Notes under the pieces: generated by a model
Told to the model about the DNA's origin: nothing
The model's input: the letters and a program-made list of their open reading frames with translations, nothing else
Database searches by the model: none
Part shown: positions 8,385-17,458 of the stretch, one piece after another
Position numbering within the stretch: the first letter of the stretch is position 1
Layout: every line of letters starts with the position of its first letter
Position numbers and translations under genes: made by a program
Assembly (NCBI GenBank): GCA_004134985.1
Contig: REGQ01000001.1
Span: 248,001-312,000 of the forward strand
Direction of reading: 5' to 3'
Length of the DNA: 64,000 bases
Source of the DNA: Paenibacillaceae bacterium
Lineage (GTDB): Bacteria > Bacillota > Bacilli > Paenibacillales > Paenibacillaceae

Positions 8385-8708
8385 CTACTCAGCTCCTAAA
8401 ATGAGTTCGTATAAGTCTGCGATTGCTTCCATTACCGTCAGATTCTCCCGCTTGGACACTGCGAGTTCGGCTTCAAGCTGCGCTATGCGCTCCTCTGGAG
8501 TCAGAGGGATTAATGCAAACTGACCATTGTTGAATGCTGCAATTATCATTTGCTCGTCATCGAAAGGTAGTATACCGAAATATCTTTGTCCGTTGTACTC
8601 AACGATAATGTAATATTCAGTTACCGTTTCTACTTTCCGATCACTCCCATCCGAAAGTCGCCCCGTAACAATATTGTGTTGTTGGGGGGTAATAGATTTA
8701 ATATTCAT
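8385..8708 (-). CDS. XkdW-like small tail protein
   Basis: 107 residues starting at ATG 8708, seven bases after AAGGAGG; the upstream ATG at 8714 is too close to that site. The N-terminal half is beta-rich, and the C-terminus (PEERIAQLEAELAVSKRENL) is helical or coiled coil, ending ADLYELILG. A protein of this shape regularly follows the tail fibre in PBSX-type loci, at the position of XkdW. Role unknown; possibly fibre attachment. Confidence 0.6.
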   Translation of the reverse strand: MNIKSITPQQHNIVTGRLSDGSDRKVETVTEYYIIVEYNGQRYFGILPFDDEQMIIAAFNNGQFALIPLTPEERIAQLEAELAVSKRENLTVMEAIADLYELILGAE

Positions 8709-8723
8709 ACACATGCCTCCTTA

Positions 8724-10202
8724 TTACAGTTGGACAAAGAAGGTAACTCCAGCAGCTCCATTACCAGTTCCTCCATTTGCTTGAAGGGTTGGAGGGGTAT
8801 CTGCTTTACGTGTCCAAAGTACAATACTACCGCCGCCGCCTCCGCCAGTTCCACTTCCATAGCCGCTAGCGGCGCAACCTCCTCCGCCACCACCTCTGCA
8901 ACCAATATTAACTAGTTCGAATAGTATGGGAATACTACATTGTGGCATCTGGCCTCCACCACCATCCCCACTTCCTCCGCCACCAATGCCGCTTCCTCCG
9001 CAACCAGACCATGTACCGTTACCTGAAGTATAACCTCCAGCATTCCCGTTACCTCCACCTCTTCCTCCAAACCTACCGCCACCATTGCCGAGCATTCTAC
9101 CTTGAGGATGAAGGTAAGTTCCACTAGCTAAGCCTACGCCATCCCAAGACTCCTGAGCAGTGGGATATGAAAGAGAGATCGCGCCACCGCCAGCGGACCT
9201 TTCAGTAGTGTTTGTGTTTACGCTATTACCAGAGTAGGCGTTACCTCCATTAGCTAATATCTGACCAGTGCCTGTTACTTTGTCTGCGACGATAAATAGC
9301 ATTCCACCACCACAGCCCGCTTGTCTGCGATAATAAGTTGAATTGGAACTATAAGCTACCAAGGCGCCTAATGGAAACCGACGATCAAAATCATGGTTGG
9401 TGGCACCGTCATTTCCGCTAGGGCCGGAGATATCGATTTTACTGGTCGCACTTCCGAAAACGAGCTCTTCACAAAAAATGTAGAATGGGGTTCGGTTAAT
9501 CCGAAGCGTACGACCTGCGTTAATTGTTAGTTTTTTTACTTTTCTGTAGCCAATCTCATCATCCCATACAGTGTCAGCACTAATAGTCACATCCTGTTTC
9601 CCAGCGAATGGATACTCTCCCAGGTGACCAAAGTAATTACTTAATAATCCACTTCCACCCATGCTAATCCACTCCAATCCGTCTATGCTGTATTCCGGGC
9701 CTTTTGAGCCCACACGCAGTTTCATGTTGTCAAGCAGCCGCTGATCCAACGCTTCTTTCACTGTGTCCAGACGGGCAATGTCGCTATCGTCTGCTGGCAC
9801 AGCAACTTTTGCACGGCCCGCGGGATCCCGCCGAATAATTCGGCTTGGCGTTGCCGCATCCGTCGCTCCATGCACCGCTGTCGCGTTTTTGTGCGTGTCG
9901 ATATCTCCATGCGCGGTGTTGGCCGCTGCCTGTGCCGCCGCTGCCGCGCTTTGGGCACTATTTGCACTCCCCTGCGCCTGATCTGCCGTATACTGTGCAG
10001 TATCAGCCGCACTTTGTGCATCATTCGCAGTTGTCTGCGCATTATCAGCTGCACTTTGTGCAACACTCGCCGCGGCTTTGGCACTATCCGCCGTCCCCTG
10101 CGCTGTACCAGCAGCAGACTGGGCATCATTTACTTCCTGCCCAAGCTGGTTCAAGTCATCCGGCCGGACTGTGTCCGATGGCTGCCAATCTGTTTTTGCC
10201 AT
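8724..10202 (-). CDS. tail fibre / receptor-binding protein with Ala-rich heptads and Gly-rich tip
   Basis: 492 residues. After an N-terminal attachment segment, residues 27-97 are ten regular heptads of the AQSAADT type, a predicted trimeric coiled-coil shaft. Mid-region residues (about 125-300) are beta-rich. From about residue 300 to 485 the protein is dominated by glycine, with runs such as GGGRFGGRGGGNGNAGG and several cysteines (in GCGGG, SGCGGS, IGCRGGGGGG). It occupies the XkdV slot, directly after the baseplate genes. Such a Gly-rich head is reminiscent of the polyglycine-II tips of some phage adhesins; that is inference. The ribosome site is AGGAGG. Confidence 0.82.
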   Translation of the reverse strand: MAKTDWQPSDTVRPDDLNQLGQEVNDAQSAAGTAQGTADSAKAAASVAQSAADNAQTTANDAQSAADTAQYTADQAQGSANSAQSAAAAAQAAANTAHGDIDTHKNATAVHGATDAATPSRIIRRDPAGRAKVAVPADDSDIARLDTVKEALDQRLLDNMKLRVGSKGPEYSIDGLEWISMGGSGLLSNYFGHLGEYPFAGKQDVTISADTVWDDEIGYRKVKKLTINAGRTLRINRTPFYIFCEELVFGSATSKIDISGPSGNDGATNHDFDRRFPLGALVAYSSNSTYYRRQAGCGGGMLFIVADKVTGTGQILANGGNAYSGNSVNTNTTERSAGGGAISLSYPTAQESWDGVGLASGTYLHPQGRMLGNGGGRFGGRGGGNGNAGGYTSGNGTWSGCGGSGIGGGGSGDGGGGQMPQCSIPILFELVNIGCRGGGGGGCAASGYGSGTGGGGGGSIVLWTRKADTPPTLQANGGTGNGAAGVTFFVQL

Positions 10203-10205
10203 TGT

Positions 10206-10490
10206 CTATTGCGCCTCCTTTGCTTCAATCGTTTGCAGCATGAGATGGTCGGCCGTGATCGGCACGTTGACCGCGTTTGAGGTTAGCGTGTTATCCGCAG
10301 CATCCTTCAACTCGATCAATGTCACCAGTGATACTGCCGCAGCAGGAATAAGATAGTTGAGCACCAGTGTGTGCTCCGTAACCTGTTTCAGTTGAAAATC
10401 TGTAATTTCATAGCTGCCGTTAATGACGACTTTCGCCACCCGACTGTCTACGTACTCCGCCACATCATGCAATAATGCTGTTGTAATCAT
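10206..10490 (-). CDS. small beta-rich tail-operon protein
   Basis: 94 residues from the ATG at 10490, which overlaps the preceding stop as ATGA and follows GAGGAGG. It starts MITTALLHDVAEYVDSRVAK and continues as predicted beta strands. I do not recognise a family. Tight translational coupling between the XkdU-like gene and the fibre suggests a baseplate-fibre adaptor. Confidence 0.6.
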   Translation of the reverse strand: MITTALLHDVAEYVDSRVAKVVINGSYEITDFQLKQVTEHTLVLNYLIPAAAVSLVTLIELKDAADNTLTSNAVNVPITADHLMLQTIEAKEAQ

Positions 10491-11074
10491 GCAATAACCT
10501 CCTCTGCGCCAAGCGTCGCAAACGGCTGCTCTCCCAGCCGCCACGATCCGTCCAGTCTGTAGTGCCAGTCCACTCTCTGCTTCGCGATCTGTTCCTTCAA
10601 TGCAATACCGGCCATTAAAGCGGTATTCTGCTGATACACCAGATTGGCCGGCTTGATCGTCTCAATCAAATGCAGCACTTCCCGAAATACGTTGGCATTG
10701 TCAATCGGCGCAGTGACCGTCAGCATAAAATTTTGCACATCGACCGAGACGACTGTCAGTCCTGGCCCAACCAGCCGATCAAGCTGCTGCTGCAAATAGC
10801 GGACGGTAAACGGCGGCTTTGTCTGATAGCGGTTCATAATGCGGCGGCGGCGAAACGCCAGTGATTCCGTCACCGGGTCGGCCTGGATGCCAAGCATTTG
10901 CTCGCGGCGCTTGATCGCCTGCAGTCCGGATGTCGCCACGAACTGGTCGTCAAACAACTGGTCAACCGCGCTCGCGAGCAAATCCAGTTCGGCCGTTTCA
11001 GTGCTTGCCAGTTCGGCAAAATCGGCAATGTCCAAGTAGTAGGCTGGCAATTGAACTAAAATACGATCAGCCAT
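10487..11074 (-). CDS. xkdU: XkdU-like baseplate protein (YmfQ/DUF2313 family)
   Basis: 195 residues. It has the layout of YmfQ/XkdU proteins: an N-terminal helical part with SGLQAIKRREQMLGI (about 50-64), then RRRRIMNRYQTKPPFT, then an alpha/beta domain. Members close the baseplate wedge and connect to tail fibres. Its start overlaps the XkdT-like stop by 8 bases, as throughout this operon, so translation is coupled. Confidence 0.8.
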   Translation of the reverse strand: MADRILVQLPAYYLDIADFAELASTETAELDLLASAVDQLFDDQFVATSGLQAIKRREQMLGIQADPVTESLAFRRRRIMNRYQTKPPFTVRYLQQQLDRLVGPGLTVVSVDVQNFMLTVTAPIDNANVFREVLHLIETIKPANLVYQQNTALMAGIALKEQIAKQRVDWHYRLDGSWRLGEQPFATLGAEEVIA

Positions 11075-12146
11075 TCACAGTCACCGCCCCCGCCACCGGC
11101 ACCTCATCGCTGCCCAGGGTCAGATTGCCTGCCTGGCCATTCAGCGCGGTTCCGGCCACATCGTCAACGCCCGGCACGGTGAGCAGCCGCGCATCCAACT
11201 GCGCTGTGCGAATTACCAGCTGCTGCTGGGTGGACCAGTCCTTGCGCAGCTCCAGCAAATAGCCTGCAAGCGCGGCCTCAACATCGGCCTGCACCTGGCC
11301 CGGGGTTACCCCCTCCGCGAGCGTAAGCGTCGTGTTCACGTTAACTGGCACGCCGCTCACCCCAGTGACGGTCACTTCATGGCCGATCGGCGCCAGGCCA
11401 ATACCTTCCCCCCTGTTCCCCACAGGGTCAAGCCCTGTCTGCACTTCGCTGACAAGCGCGGCTGACGGCGGGTTCCAGTCTGCGGCAATGATCGTGCATT
11501 TCACGGTACCGCCGCCGTTCCACACGGGATATACCTTGACACTGCCGACGCCAGACATCGCGGCGATCTTCTGCTTGTAATCAGCCACGTTCCCGCCGAA
11601 AGCCGGTTCGTTGACCGCAGCGTAAAACCGCTGGCGCAGCGCCTCATCGCTTTCTTCATTTTCGCCCGGAACCAGCACATCCGTCAGCTCTGCAGAAGCA
11701 AGCCCCGCCACATAATCGATGGGCAGAAGCGAGCCAAACTGCTCATTGCCGCTGATGCCTGCAAGCTCGCTGACCAGCTTGTACATGCCTGTACCAAGCT
11801 TCTCCTTGACCACAAAGGTGTGGTCGCCTATCGCGTACCTTCCGCCTAGCGGGACATCCATCAGCACATTGGATGCGTTATAGAACAGCCCTTTGCGTTC
11901 CGCTGGGGCAGCGGCCAGCCGACCAATGCCAAACTCCGCCGTTTTGCGGGAAAGGTACTCCCCGCTCGCCGTATCTGCGAACGACAAGCTGTAATTCACA
12001 TCCAGCTCAATATACATTTGCGCCAATTCCGCCGCGGCAGGCGCGCAAGCATCATGAATAATGCTGCCCTCGCGCTTGTCAATGGAATCCGGCACCCTGC
12101 CCAGCATACGCTCCAAAATAAAGTCAAAGGTCATATGCTCATACAT
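11067..12146 (-). CDS. xkdT: baseplate J/gp47 family wedge protein, XkdT-like
   Basis: 359 residues. The N-terminal MTFDFILERMLGRVPDSIDK followed by REGSIIHDACAPAA is diagnostic of Baseplate_J proteins, and the core NEESDEALRQRFYAAVNEPA with FGGNVADYKQK is conserved in Mu gp47/XkdT. It forms the baseplate wedge of contractile tails. It overlaps its neighbours on both sides by 8 bases. Confidence 0.9.
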   Translation of the reverse strand: MYEHMTFDFILERMLGRVPDSIDKREGSIIHDACAPAAAELAQMYIELDVNYSLSFADTASGEYLSRKTAEFGIGRLAAAPAERKGLFYNASNVLMDVPLGGRYAIGDHTFVVKEKLGTGMYKLVSELAGISGNEQFGSLLPIDYVAGLASAELTDVLVPGENEESDEALRQRFYAAVNEPAFGGNVADYKQKIAAMSGVGSVKVYPVWNGGGTVKCTIIAADWNPPSAALVSEVQTGLDPVGNRGEGIGLAPIGHEVTVTGVSGVPVNVNTTLTLAEGVTPGQVQADVEAALAGYLLELRKDWSTQQQLVIRTAQLDARLLTVPGVDDVAGTALNGQAGNLTLGSDEVPVAGAVTVNG

Positions 12147-12540
12147 TTCGCCTCATCTCCTCCTCAAAACTTCCATACTGCGTAACAACGGTGAATCGGA
12201 TGACCAGTTCAGCGCCGACGGATTCGACCGCAATGTCATCGACCGCACTGATCCGGTTATCCTGCAGCAGCGCTTCGCTGATCAGCCGCGCTGCCTCCGA
12301 CTGGACCAGGAGCGGACTGCCGCCAAGCTGGCCAGCCAGTTCATGGCCATAATCAAAGGAGTAAATCGCATGAAAGTAGCGGTCGGTTTGCAGCATTTTG
12401 AACACCGCTTGCCTGACCGCCTGCAATCCGTCGATTTTCCCCGTAATTCTCCCCCGCTCCAGATCAAGCTGCCAGGTGAGGGACGGCTGCTCAATTTCCT
12501 GCAATGTCAACCCGGCAATGCTGCCGCCTTGTGGAATCAT
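12139..12540 (-). CDS. xkdS: XkdS-like baseplate wedge protein (DUF2634)
   Basis: 133 residues. It matches DUF2634/XkdS in size and features: TWQLDLERGRITGKIDGLQA near the N-terminus, then YSFDYGHEL (about 60-68), the signature region of this T4 gp25-related family. It probably seeds sheath assembly at the baseplate. Its start overlaps the XkdR-like stop as ATGA. Confidence 0.83.
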   Translation of the reverse strand: MIPQGGSIAGLTLQEIEQPSLTWQLDLERGRITGKIDGLQAVRQAVFKMLQTDRYFHAIYSFDYGHELAGQLGGSPLLVQSEAARLISEALLQDNRISAVDDIAVESVGAELVIRFTVVTQYGSFEEEMRRNV

Positions 12541-12914
12541 GTCTCCACCACCCTGTCCAAAATGATATATTTTTGCCCGCCCTGCATCCGCAGCAGGAGC
12601 AGCTTGTCCCCGACTTCCAGCCCGCGGCGGATAACGACCGGCTCCGCCGGTAAAGCAGGCGCAGTCGTCCCTGTAGCCGTGCCGCCGCCCCCCTCGCCCC
12701 CATATTCGTGCGTATGCGCAAGCGCCAGCTCGAAATGAACGAGTGATTCAGGGACAATAAGAAACTCGCGTGTCAGCTTGAAGCGCTGGTCCACCCGCAC
12801 GGCGAGCGGCGAAGCCTCCTCGACAACCCCGAAGACAATTGCAACCGGACCTGCCGCATCGACTGCGCCAGCACCGGCCTGTTTGATGGTGCCTAACAAT
12901 TTTTCAATACTCAT
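12537..12914 (-). CDS. xkdR: XkdR-like protein (DUF2577)
   Basis: 125 residues, DUF2577. It has the strand AIVFGVVEEASPLAVRVDQR, then the FELALAHTHEYGGEG segment (about 60-75), followed by a Gly/Thr/Pro-rich loop and VGDKLLLLRMQGGQKYIILD. In PBSX-type tails this small protein sits between the hub (XkdQ) and the gp25-like protein and may be a spike or hub accessory. It overlaps both neighbours by 4 bases. Confidence 0.82.
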   Translation of the reverse strand: MSIEKLLGTIKQAGAGAVDAAGPVAIVFGVVEEASPLAVRVDQRFKLTREFLIVPESLVHFELALAHTHEYGGEGGGGTATGTTAPALPAEPVVIRRGLEVGDKLLLLRMQGGQKYIILDRVVET

Positions 12915-13876
12915 AGCACTTTCAGCTCCAGACTCATCGTATGTTCTCCGGCAAACCGGTGAGTGCAGCTATCGATCAAAAAAGGCTGATTAATGTCATA
13001 CTCTTCAATGACCAGCGGCACGTAGCAGCCTGCCCGCACCCGAGGATCGCCAAGCGCCTCAAGTGAAATCGACTTGCTCTCCCGGTTTTTGAGCTGGGCA
13101 AGCGTATCAAGCTGCTGCCGGATTTGTGCTGTGTTCAGATTGTCGTCTACCTTCTGGTAAAGCTGCAGCATACCCCAACGGGCAATATTGCCACTGTCCT
13201 GTACAATATGCACATCGCGCTTGCCGGTCGTTTTGTTATCCTGTACCAGCTTGATTTTGTTGTACGTGTCGCTGTCGATCGATTTTTTGTAAGTGTAGTT
13301 GTATAGTAAACTATCGTCGCCAAGCACGAATTCAACCATCATGTCATCGATTAATCGGAGAGAAAGCTCACCAAAATCATCGAATAAAATGTAATTCTCC
13401 CCTTTGTTGATCAGTGTCAGCGTGAGCGCCTTATCAATAATGTCCAACAGCTTCTGCGTATCCTCGACCATGGTCGGGATTTTATAGGATGGCGTGTCGA
13501 TTCTGCCCAGCTTGAGTTTGAAATCTTTGGCGATCCTTCCAATGACATCCGAAGCCGTAACGCCCGAGAACACATACGTATCCGAAGCCATTAAATAGCG
13601 GATTTGATCGTAAGCGGTTATTTTCAATGCCTCATCCCTGCCGCCGTCAATACTAAAAATGTAACCGTAAAAAATGCGATTTCCATTATAGTAGAAACGA
13701 ATGATATGACCATTCTCAACGGAAAAAGAGCGATTCTCATAGAGACCGCCCTTAATCAAGGTAAATTCCAGACTGCCTGCTTTGCCAATCCGGGTTGTTT
13801 TCCACGAAATATCTGTAACAATTCCGCCAATATCCCATACTTTGCCCAGCCTGTCATCAAGCAGCAGTTCGATCAT
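12911..13876 (-). CDS. xkdQ: XkdQ-like tail hub protein
   Basis: 321 residues. The XkdQ/YqbQ family (gp27/gpD-like hub) is recognised by the N-terminal beta-barrel with DISWKTTRIGKAGSLEFTLI, then the AYDQIRYLMASDTYVFSG segment and repeated barrel strands. It forms the trimeric hub that joins the tube to the baseplate. No lysozyme or peptidase domain is fused to it. It overlaps the XkdP-like gene by 4 bases. Confidence 0.85.
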   Translation of the reverse strand: MIELLLDDRLGKVWDIGGIVTDISWKTTRIGKAGSLEFTLIKGGLYENRSFSVENGHIIRFYYNGNRIFYGYIFSIDGGRDEALKITAYDQIRYLMASDTYVFSGVTASDVIGRIAKDFKLKLGRIDTPSYKIPTMVEDTQKLLDIIDKALTLTLINKGENYILFDDFGELSLRLIDDMMVEFVLGDDSLLYNYTYKKSIDSDTYNKIKLVQDNKTTGKRDVHIVQDSGNIARWGMLQLYQKVDDNLNTAQIRQQLDTLAQLKNRESKSISLEALGDPRVRAGCYVPLVIEEYDINQPFLIDSCTHRFAGEHTMSLELKVL

Positions 13877-14607
13877 GGCAGCTTCAACACCCTTCCGATC
13901 TGCAGCTTTTTGACCTCGGCGTCCTTAATATTATTCAGCTTCTGAACTTCCCGCCAACGGTCCCCGCTCCCCAATTTCTTCTTGGCTATATCCCACAACG
14001 TATCTCCCTTGACCAAGGTATAGGTGCTCGGAGGCTGCTTTTCATTCGGCCGCTCCGGCTTATCCTTGACGACGGCTTTGCCCGCATCCGTCTCGGTGAA
14101 TTTCACTTTGCGCGCCCCATAGAATTGATAACGCTTGAGCGATAGCGAGTAGGCGATATCCCCACCGCTGCCAGCCACATCCCGCCAGGTAAACGACTCG
14201 ATGCTGCAGGCGGTGTTGATCCCATACCCGGGGCCAATAACAACAAATCTTATCGGGCGCTTAGATTCCATCCATTTTTTAAAATAGTACACGTAGGCGT
14301 TAAACTTGATCCCATTTACGATTGTAGGGTCTAGCAACGGAGCAACCATCGCTGGATGGTAGCGGGCAGGGAACACCCCATCGAATGAATAGGTAAGCAG
14401 GGAAGGACTTTTAATCACATTGATCTCACCGAGCTTCTCAATATTATAAGTGCTTCCATTGCTGCCATTGCTCACCTCAATGCTGGCCGGGTTGACCGGA
14501 AGCCTGATGATATCCTCCTGATTATTCCATGAAATCCAGACCTCGTAATTATTGAGATGATCCAGTTCTACCTTTTGCTGCGTTCTTCGTAGTTCTTTAA
14601 CAGCCAT
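13873..14607 (-). CDS. xkdP: XkdP-like LysM tail protein
   Basis: 244 residues. The C-terminal LysM domain (about 197-244) reads YTLVKGDTLWDIAKKKLGSG and ends in IGRVLKLP. The N-terminal part contains NYEVWISWNNQEDIIRLP, typical of XkdP/YqbP. It is thought to join the tape measure to the hub and may touch peptidoglycan. I use the ATG at 14607, just past the tape-measure stop and preceded by AAAGGAG; an in-frame GTG at 14616 lies too close to that site. Confidence 0.85.
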   Translation of the reverse strand: MAVKELRRTQQKVELDHLNNYEVWISWNNQEDIIRLPVNPASIEVSNGSNGSTYNIEKLGEINVIKSPSLLTYSFDGVFPARYHPAMVAPLLDPTIVNGIKFNAYVYYFKKWMESKRPIRFVVIGPGYGINTACSIESFTWRDVAGSGGDIAYSLSLKRYQFYGARKVKFTETDAGKAVVKDKPERPNEKQPPSTYTLVKGDTLWDIAKKKLGSGDRWREVQKLNNIKDAEVKKLQIGRVLKLP

Positions 14608-14609
14608 GC

Positions 14610-17438
14610 TTACCACGCTCCTTTAGCCGATGAAGAAATTTCAGTCTCCATGGCATTGGCAAGCTGAGCCACGAAACCTTCCATGTCCACCGATTGGCTG
14701 AAATGATTATCCCCACTCACCTGGATTGTCGGTGTCAGCGAGACAAAATTTTGAATGTTTTTCATTTCGGCCAGTTCGCGCATCGTCTTCAAATCTTCGC
14801 TGGAAATATCGACAGTGTCGTTGATTTTGCCGACTTCCCCTACGCGGCCCACCCGATCGATATTGCCTGGCGATGCTCCTGCAGCTGCAGCCGCAGGATG
14901 AGCTCGTGTCAAGTCAGATTGCTGGTTCCACTTTTTTTCATCAATGCCGGGCGATGCGGGCTTGCCATTGAATAAATCGCTGCCTGCCTTGTAGCCGGAT
15001 TTAAACTTCTCGCTTGGATCCATCAAATTCATCTTGGCATCATCCAGATCGAACAGATCCTTACTGGAGGTCGGCTCTTCAAGCGTGTTCAGCATATTTT
15101 TAACACTGTCGCTCACAGCATTAACATTCTCTTCATCGAGCAGTTTTGCCTCTCCCATATCAATATTAAACAAGTCTTTCAATCTCGCACTTAACCAGTT
15201 AAATCCCTTGAGTACGGCATTGATACCCTGCAAAATTACTTTCATAAAGCCCCCAGCAAAATCTTCAGCGCTTCTGAGCATGTTGTAAACTTGCCCTCCA
15301 AAAGCCATCGCCAAGTCATAAAACAATTTTTTAATGGAATAGATCGGATCAACAAACAGATTAAGCAGAAATTCTGCAAAATCAACAAATAAGTTCCAAA
15401 CACTTGCAATTAAATTCCAAATCACTGCCACAAGCCCCATGAACAATCCGGCTACAAAGCCGATAATCTCCTGTGTTGATACACCAAAATAGTTCAAGGC
15501 CTCAATTATTAAAGCAATAACCCCGATAATGAGCAAAATCGGCCAGACTGCTGAAAGCCAAGCGAAAAGGAAATATCCACCGACAATGAGAGCGGTCAGT
15601 CCGACGGCTATCAAGATGTTCTTGACGATATCCAGATTGTCAAAGATCAATTGCCCCACACTAGCGGCAATTTCTCCCGCCAACATCATGCCATTCCGGA
15701 ACACATCAAAGAAAGGCTGTAATTTCCCTTCCTGAAATGCCGTATTAATGAGCATAACGAGCGGCATCAGCGCGGCAAGCGCCGATTGCCCAGCATCAGC
15801 GAGGGAAGATTTAATCGTATTGTTCAACGTCTCAATTTGCTTGATCGGGCTTGCCAGCAAGCTGTCAGCAGCGCTCTGGCCCATATTGTATTTCTCCATC
15901 AGCCCTTCCAATGCTTTCGTATACCCATCTAAATCGCCGGCTTTGGCAAATTTGTCAAGTCCTGCGTCCTTCATATCCGCTTGATTGAACCCAAATTGTT
16001 TGGCAAGTCCTGAACTGTCGCCTTCCATTCCCGTTCGGATCAAATCTGCGGCATTGCCGCTCCCTGAGTTGTCAAACATATTCATCCGCTGCGATAAATT
16101 GCCAAGCTTGCTGAGCTTGTCCGTATTGCGGGTAAGCGAGAACATAGAGAGCGTATCCTTCAAATATTTGTCCACATCTGCGCCCTGCGACAGCGCTTCG
16201 GCTTTATACTTCTGAAACATGCCTTTGCCGACCTGCTCATCTCCGGTACGCGCTACAAACAGGTCCTCCAGCCGCTGCTGTTCCATCGCCCCGCTGGTCG
16301 TCATATCCATTATCTTTTTTCCTGCTTTGCTGGCAAATCCGAAATTCCCTTTCACCATGTCAGTCAAGCTTTTTTTCTTCTTATCTTTGCTCTTCTCGGA
16401 CCCTTCTTCTTTAGACGAATCGCCAGCACTGCCCCCCGGATTTACTTGCTCGGCAGCAGCTCCAATGCTGCGGATTAATGCAGCCAGTCGTTCAACCAAT
16501 CGAGTCAGCCCGGAAATCATGCCATACAAACTTGAATTAAGGATGATTTCTACCCTCAATCTGCCAATGCGCTGCAATATTCGCATCCGCAGCAGCACAG
16601 CCTGCAAGAGCGCCCATCTTGTATCCAACACAACCCGCATTACAAGCGGGATTCTCACCGCTCTCAGATTTCGAAGCTGCGATAGCAATACCGCCATATT
16701 AAGAACAGGCCAAATCTGCACGGTCAATCTGCCAATACGGTGCAAAATCAGTGACCTCAGCAGCACCGCCTGGAGAAGCGCCATTCTTGTATTCAGAATA
16801 ACCCGCATCATAAGCGGGATTCTTGCGGCTCTTATCGATCGCAGCTGCGACAACAACAGCGCCATATTAAGGTATGGCCTTACTTCTACCCGCAGTAGTC
16901 CTATCCGGCGCAAAATGGCAATGCGCAGCAGCATAGCTTGCATGATAGCCGTTCTCCTGTTCAGGACGACCATCAGCACAAGTGGAAATCTCGCTGCACT
17001 GATCGCTCGAATCTGTCCCATCAGCATCCCCATATTAATGGATACTCTGAATTGAATATTCAGCCGGCCCAACCGACGCAAAAGGTCCGTTCGCAACTCC
17101 CTCGCCTGAGACGTCGCTTCTCTTGTATGAAGTCTAACCCGCATTAAAAGTGGAGCATGCGACACTCTTAAAGCCTCGAGTTGCGACTTCACCGTTTGCA
17201 TACTGATCGATACGATAATACGAACATGCTTTGGCACAGCATTCAACATTTTTCGAAGTTGCTCCAGTTGCTTGAGCGCACCGTTTACATCCGCACTGAC
17301 CCTTATTTTCACTGAACGTTTGCTTGACCGTCTCAGCCTGTCGATGACTTGGATTGCTTTGAAGGCTACAGATGCCGCCTTGCCCAGTGGTCCCGAAAAC
17401 TGGTCGATTAATTTAAGTGTGGCCGTAACTGTCGCCAT
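14610..17438 (-). CDS. tape measure protein with four 56-residue repeats
   Basis: 942 residues. The N-terminus (VTATLKLIDQFSGPLGKAA) is typical of Firmicute tape measures. Residues 71-294 are four tandem 56-residue repeats (71-126, 127-182, 183-238, 239-294), each splitting into two strand-plus-helix halves of 28; repeats 3 and 4 are near-identical. The repeats are rich in Leu, Ile, Met and Arg and almost lack acidic residues. Then come a Ser/Lys-rich linker (about 335-370) and strongly hydrophobic helices (about 600-680, for example VGLTALIVGGYFLFAWLSAV). The protein sets tail length and may insert into the target membrane. Ribosome site GAGGAGG. Confidence 0.88.
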   Translation of the reverse strand: MATVTATLKLIDQFSGPLGKAASVAFKAIQVIDRLRRSSKRSVKIRVSADVNGALKQLEQLRKMLNAVPKHVRIIVSISMQTVKSQLEALRVSHAPLLMRVRLHTREATSQARELRTDLLRRLGRLNIQFRVSINMGMLMGQIRAISAARFPLVLMVVLNRRTAIMQAMLLRIAILRRIGLLRVEVRPYLNMALLLSQLRSIRAARIPLMMRVILNTRMALLQAVLLRSLILHRIGRLTVQIWPVLNMAVLLSQLRNLRAVRIPLVMRVVLDTRWALLQAVLLRMRILQRIGRLRVEIILNSSLYGMISGLTRLVERLAALIRSIGAAAEQVNPGGSAGDSSKEEGSEKSKDKKKKSLTDMVKGNFGFASKAGKKIMDMTTSGAMEQQRLEDLFVARTGDEQVGKGMFQKYKAEALSQGADVDKYLKDTLSMFSLTRNTDKLSKLGNLSQRMNMFDNSGSGNAADLIRTGMEGDSSGLAKQFGFNQADMKDAGLDKFAKAGDLDGYTKALEGLMEKYNMGQSAADSLLASPIKQIETLNNTIKSSLADAGQSALAALMPLVMLINTAFQEGKLQPFFDVFRNGMMLAGEIAASVGQLIFDNLDIVKNILIAVGLTALIVGGYFLFAWLSAVWPILLIIGVIALIIEALNYFGVSTQEIIGFVAGLFMGLVAVIWNLIASVWNLFVDFAEFLLNLFVDPIYSIKKLFYDLAMAFGGQVYNMLRSAEDFAGGFMKVILQGINAVLKGFNWLSARLKDLFNIDMGEAKLLDEENVNAVSDSVKNMLNTLEEPTSSKDLFDLDDAKMNLMDPSEKFKSGYKAGSDLFNGKPASPGIDEKKWNQQSDLTRAHPAAAAAGASPGNIDRVGRVGEVGKINDTVDISSEDLKTMRELAEMKNIQNFVSLTPTIQVSGDNHFSQSVDMEGFVAQLANAMETEISSSAKGAW

Positions 17439-17458
17439 AGTCTCCTCCTCTCTCCCTG

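Noticed and set aside
16219-17055. 278-codon plus frame opposite the tape measure gene
   Set aside because: Antisense shadow of the repeat region; the minus frame has the family features and a ribosome site.
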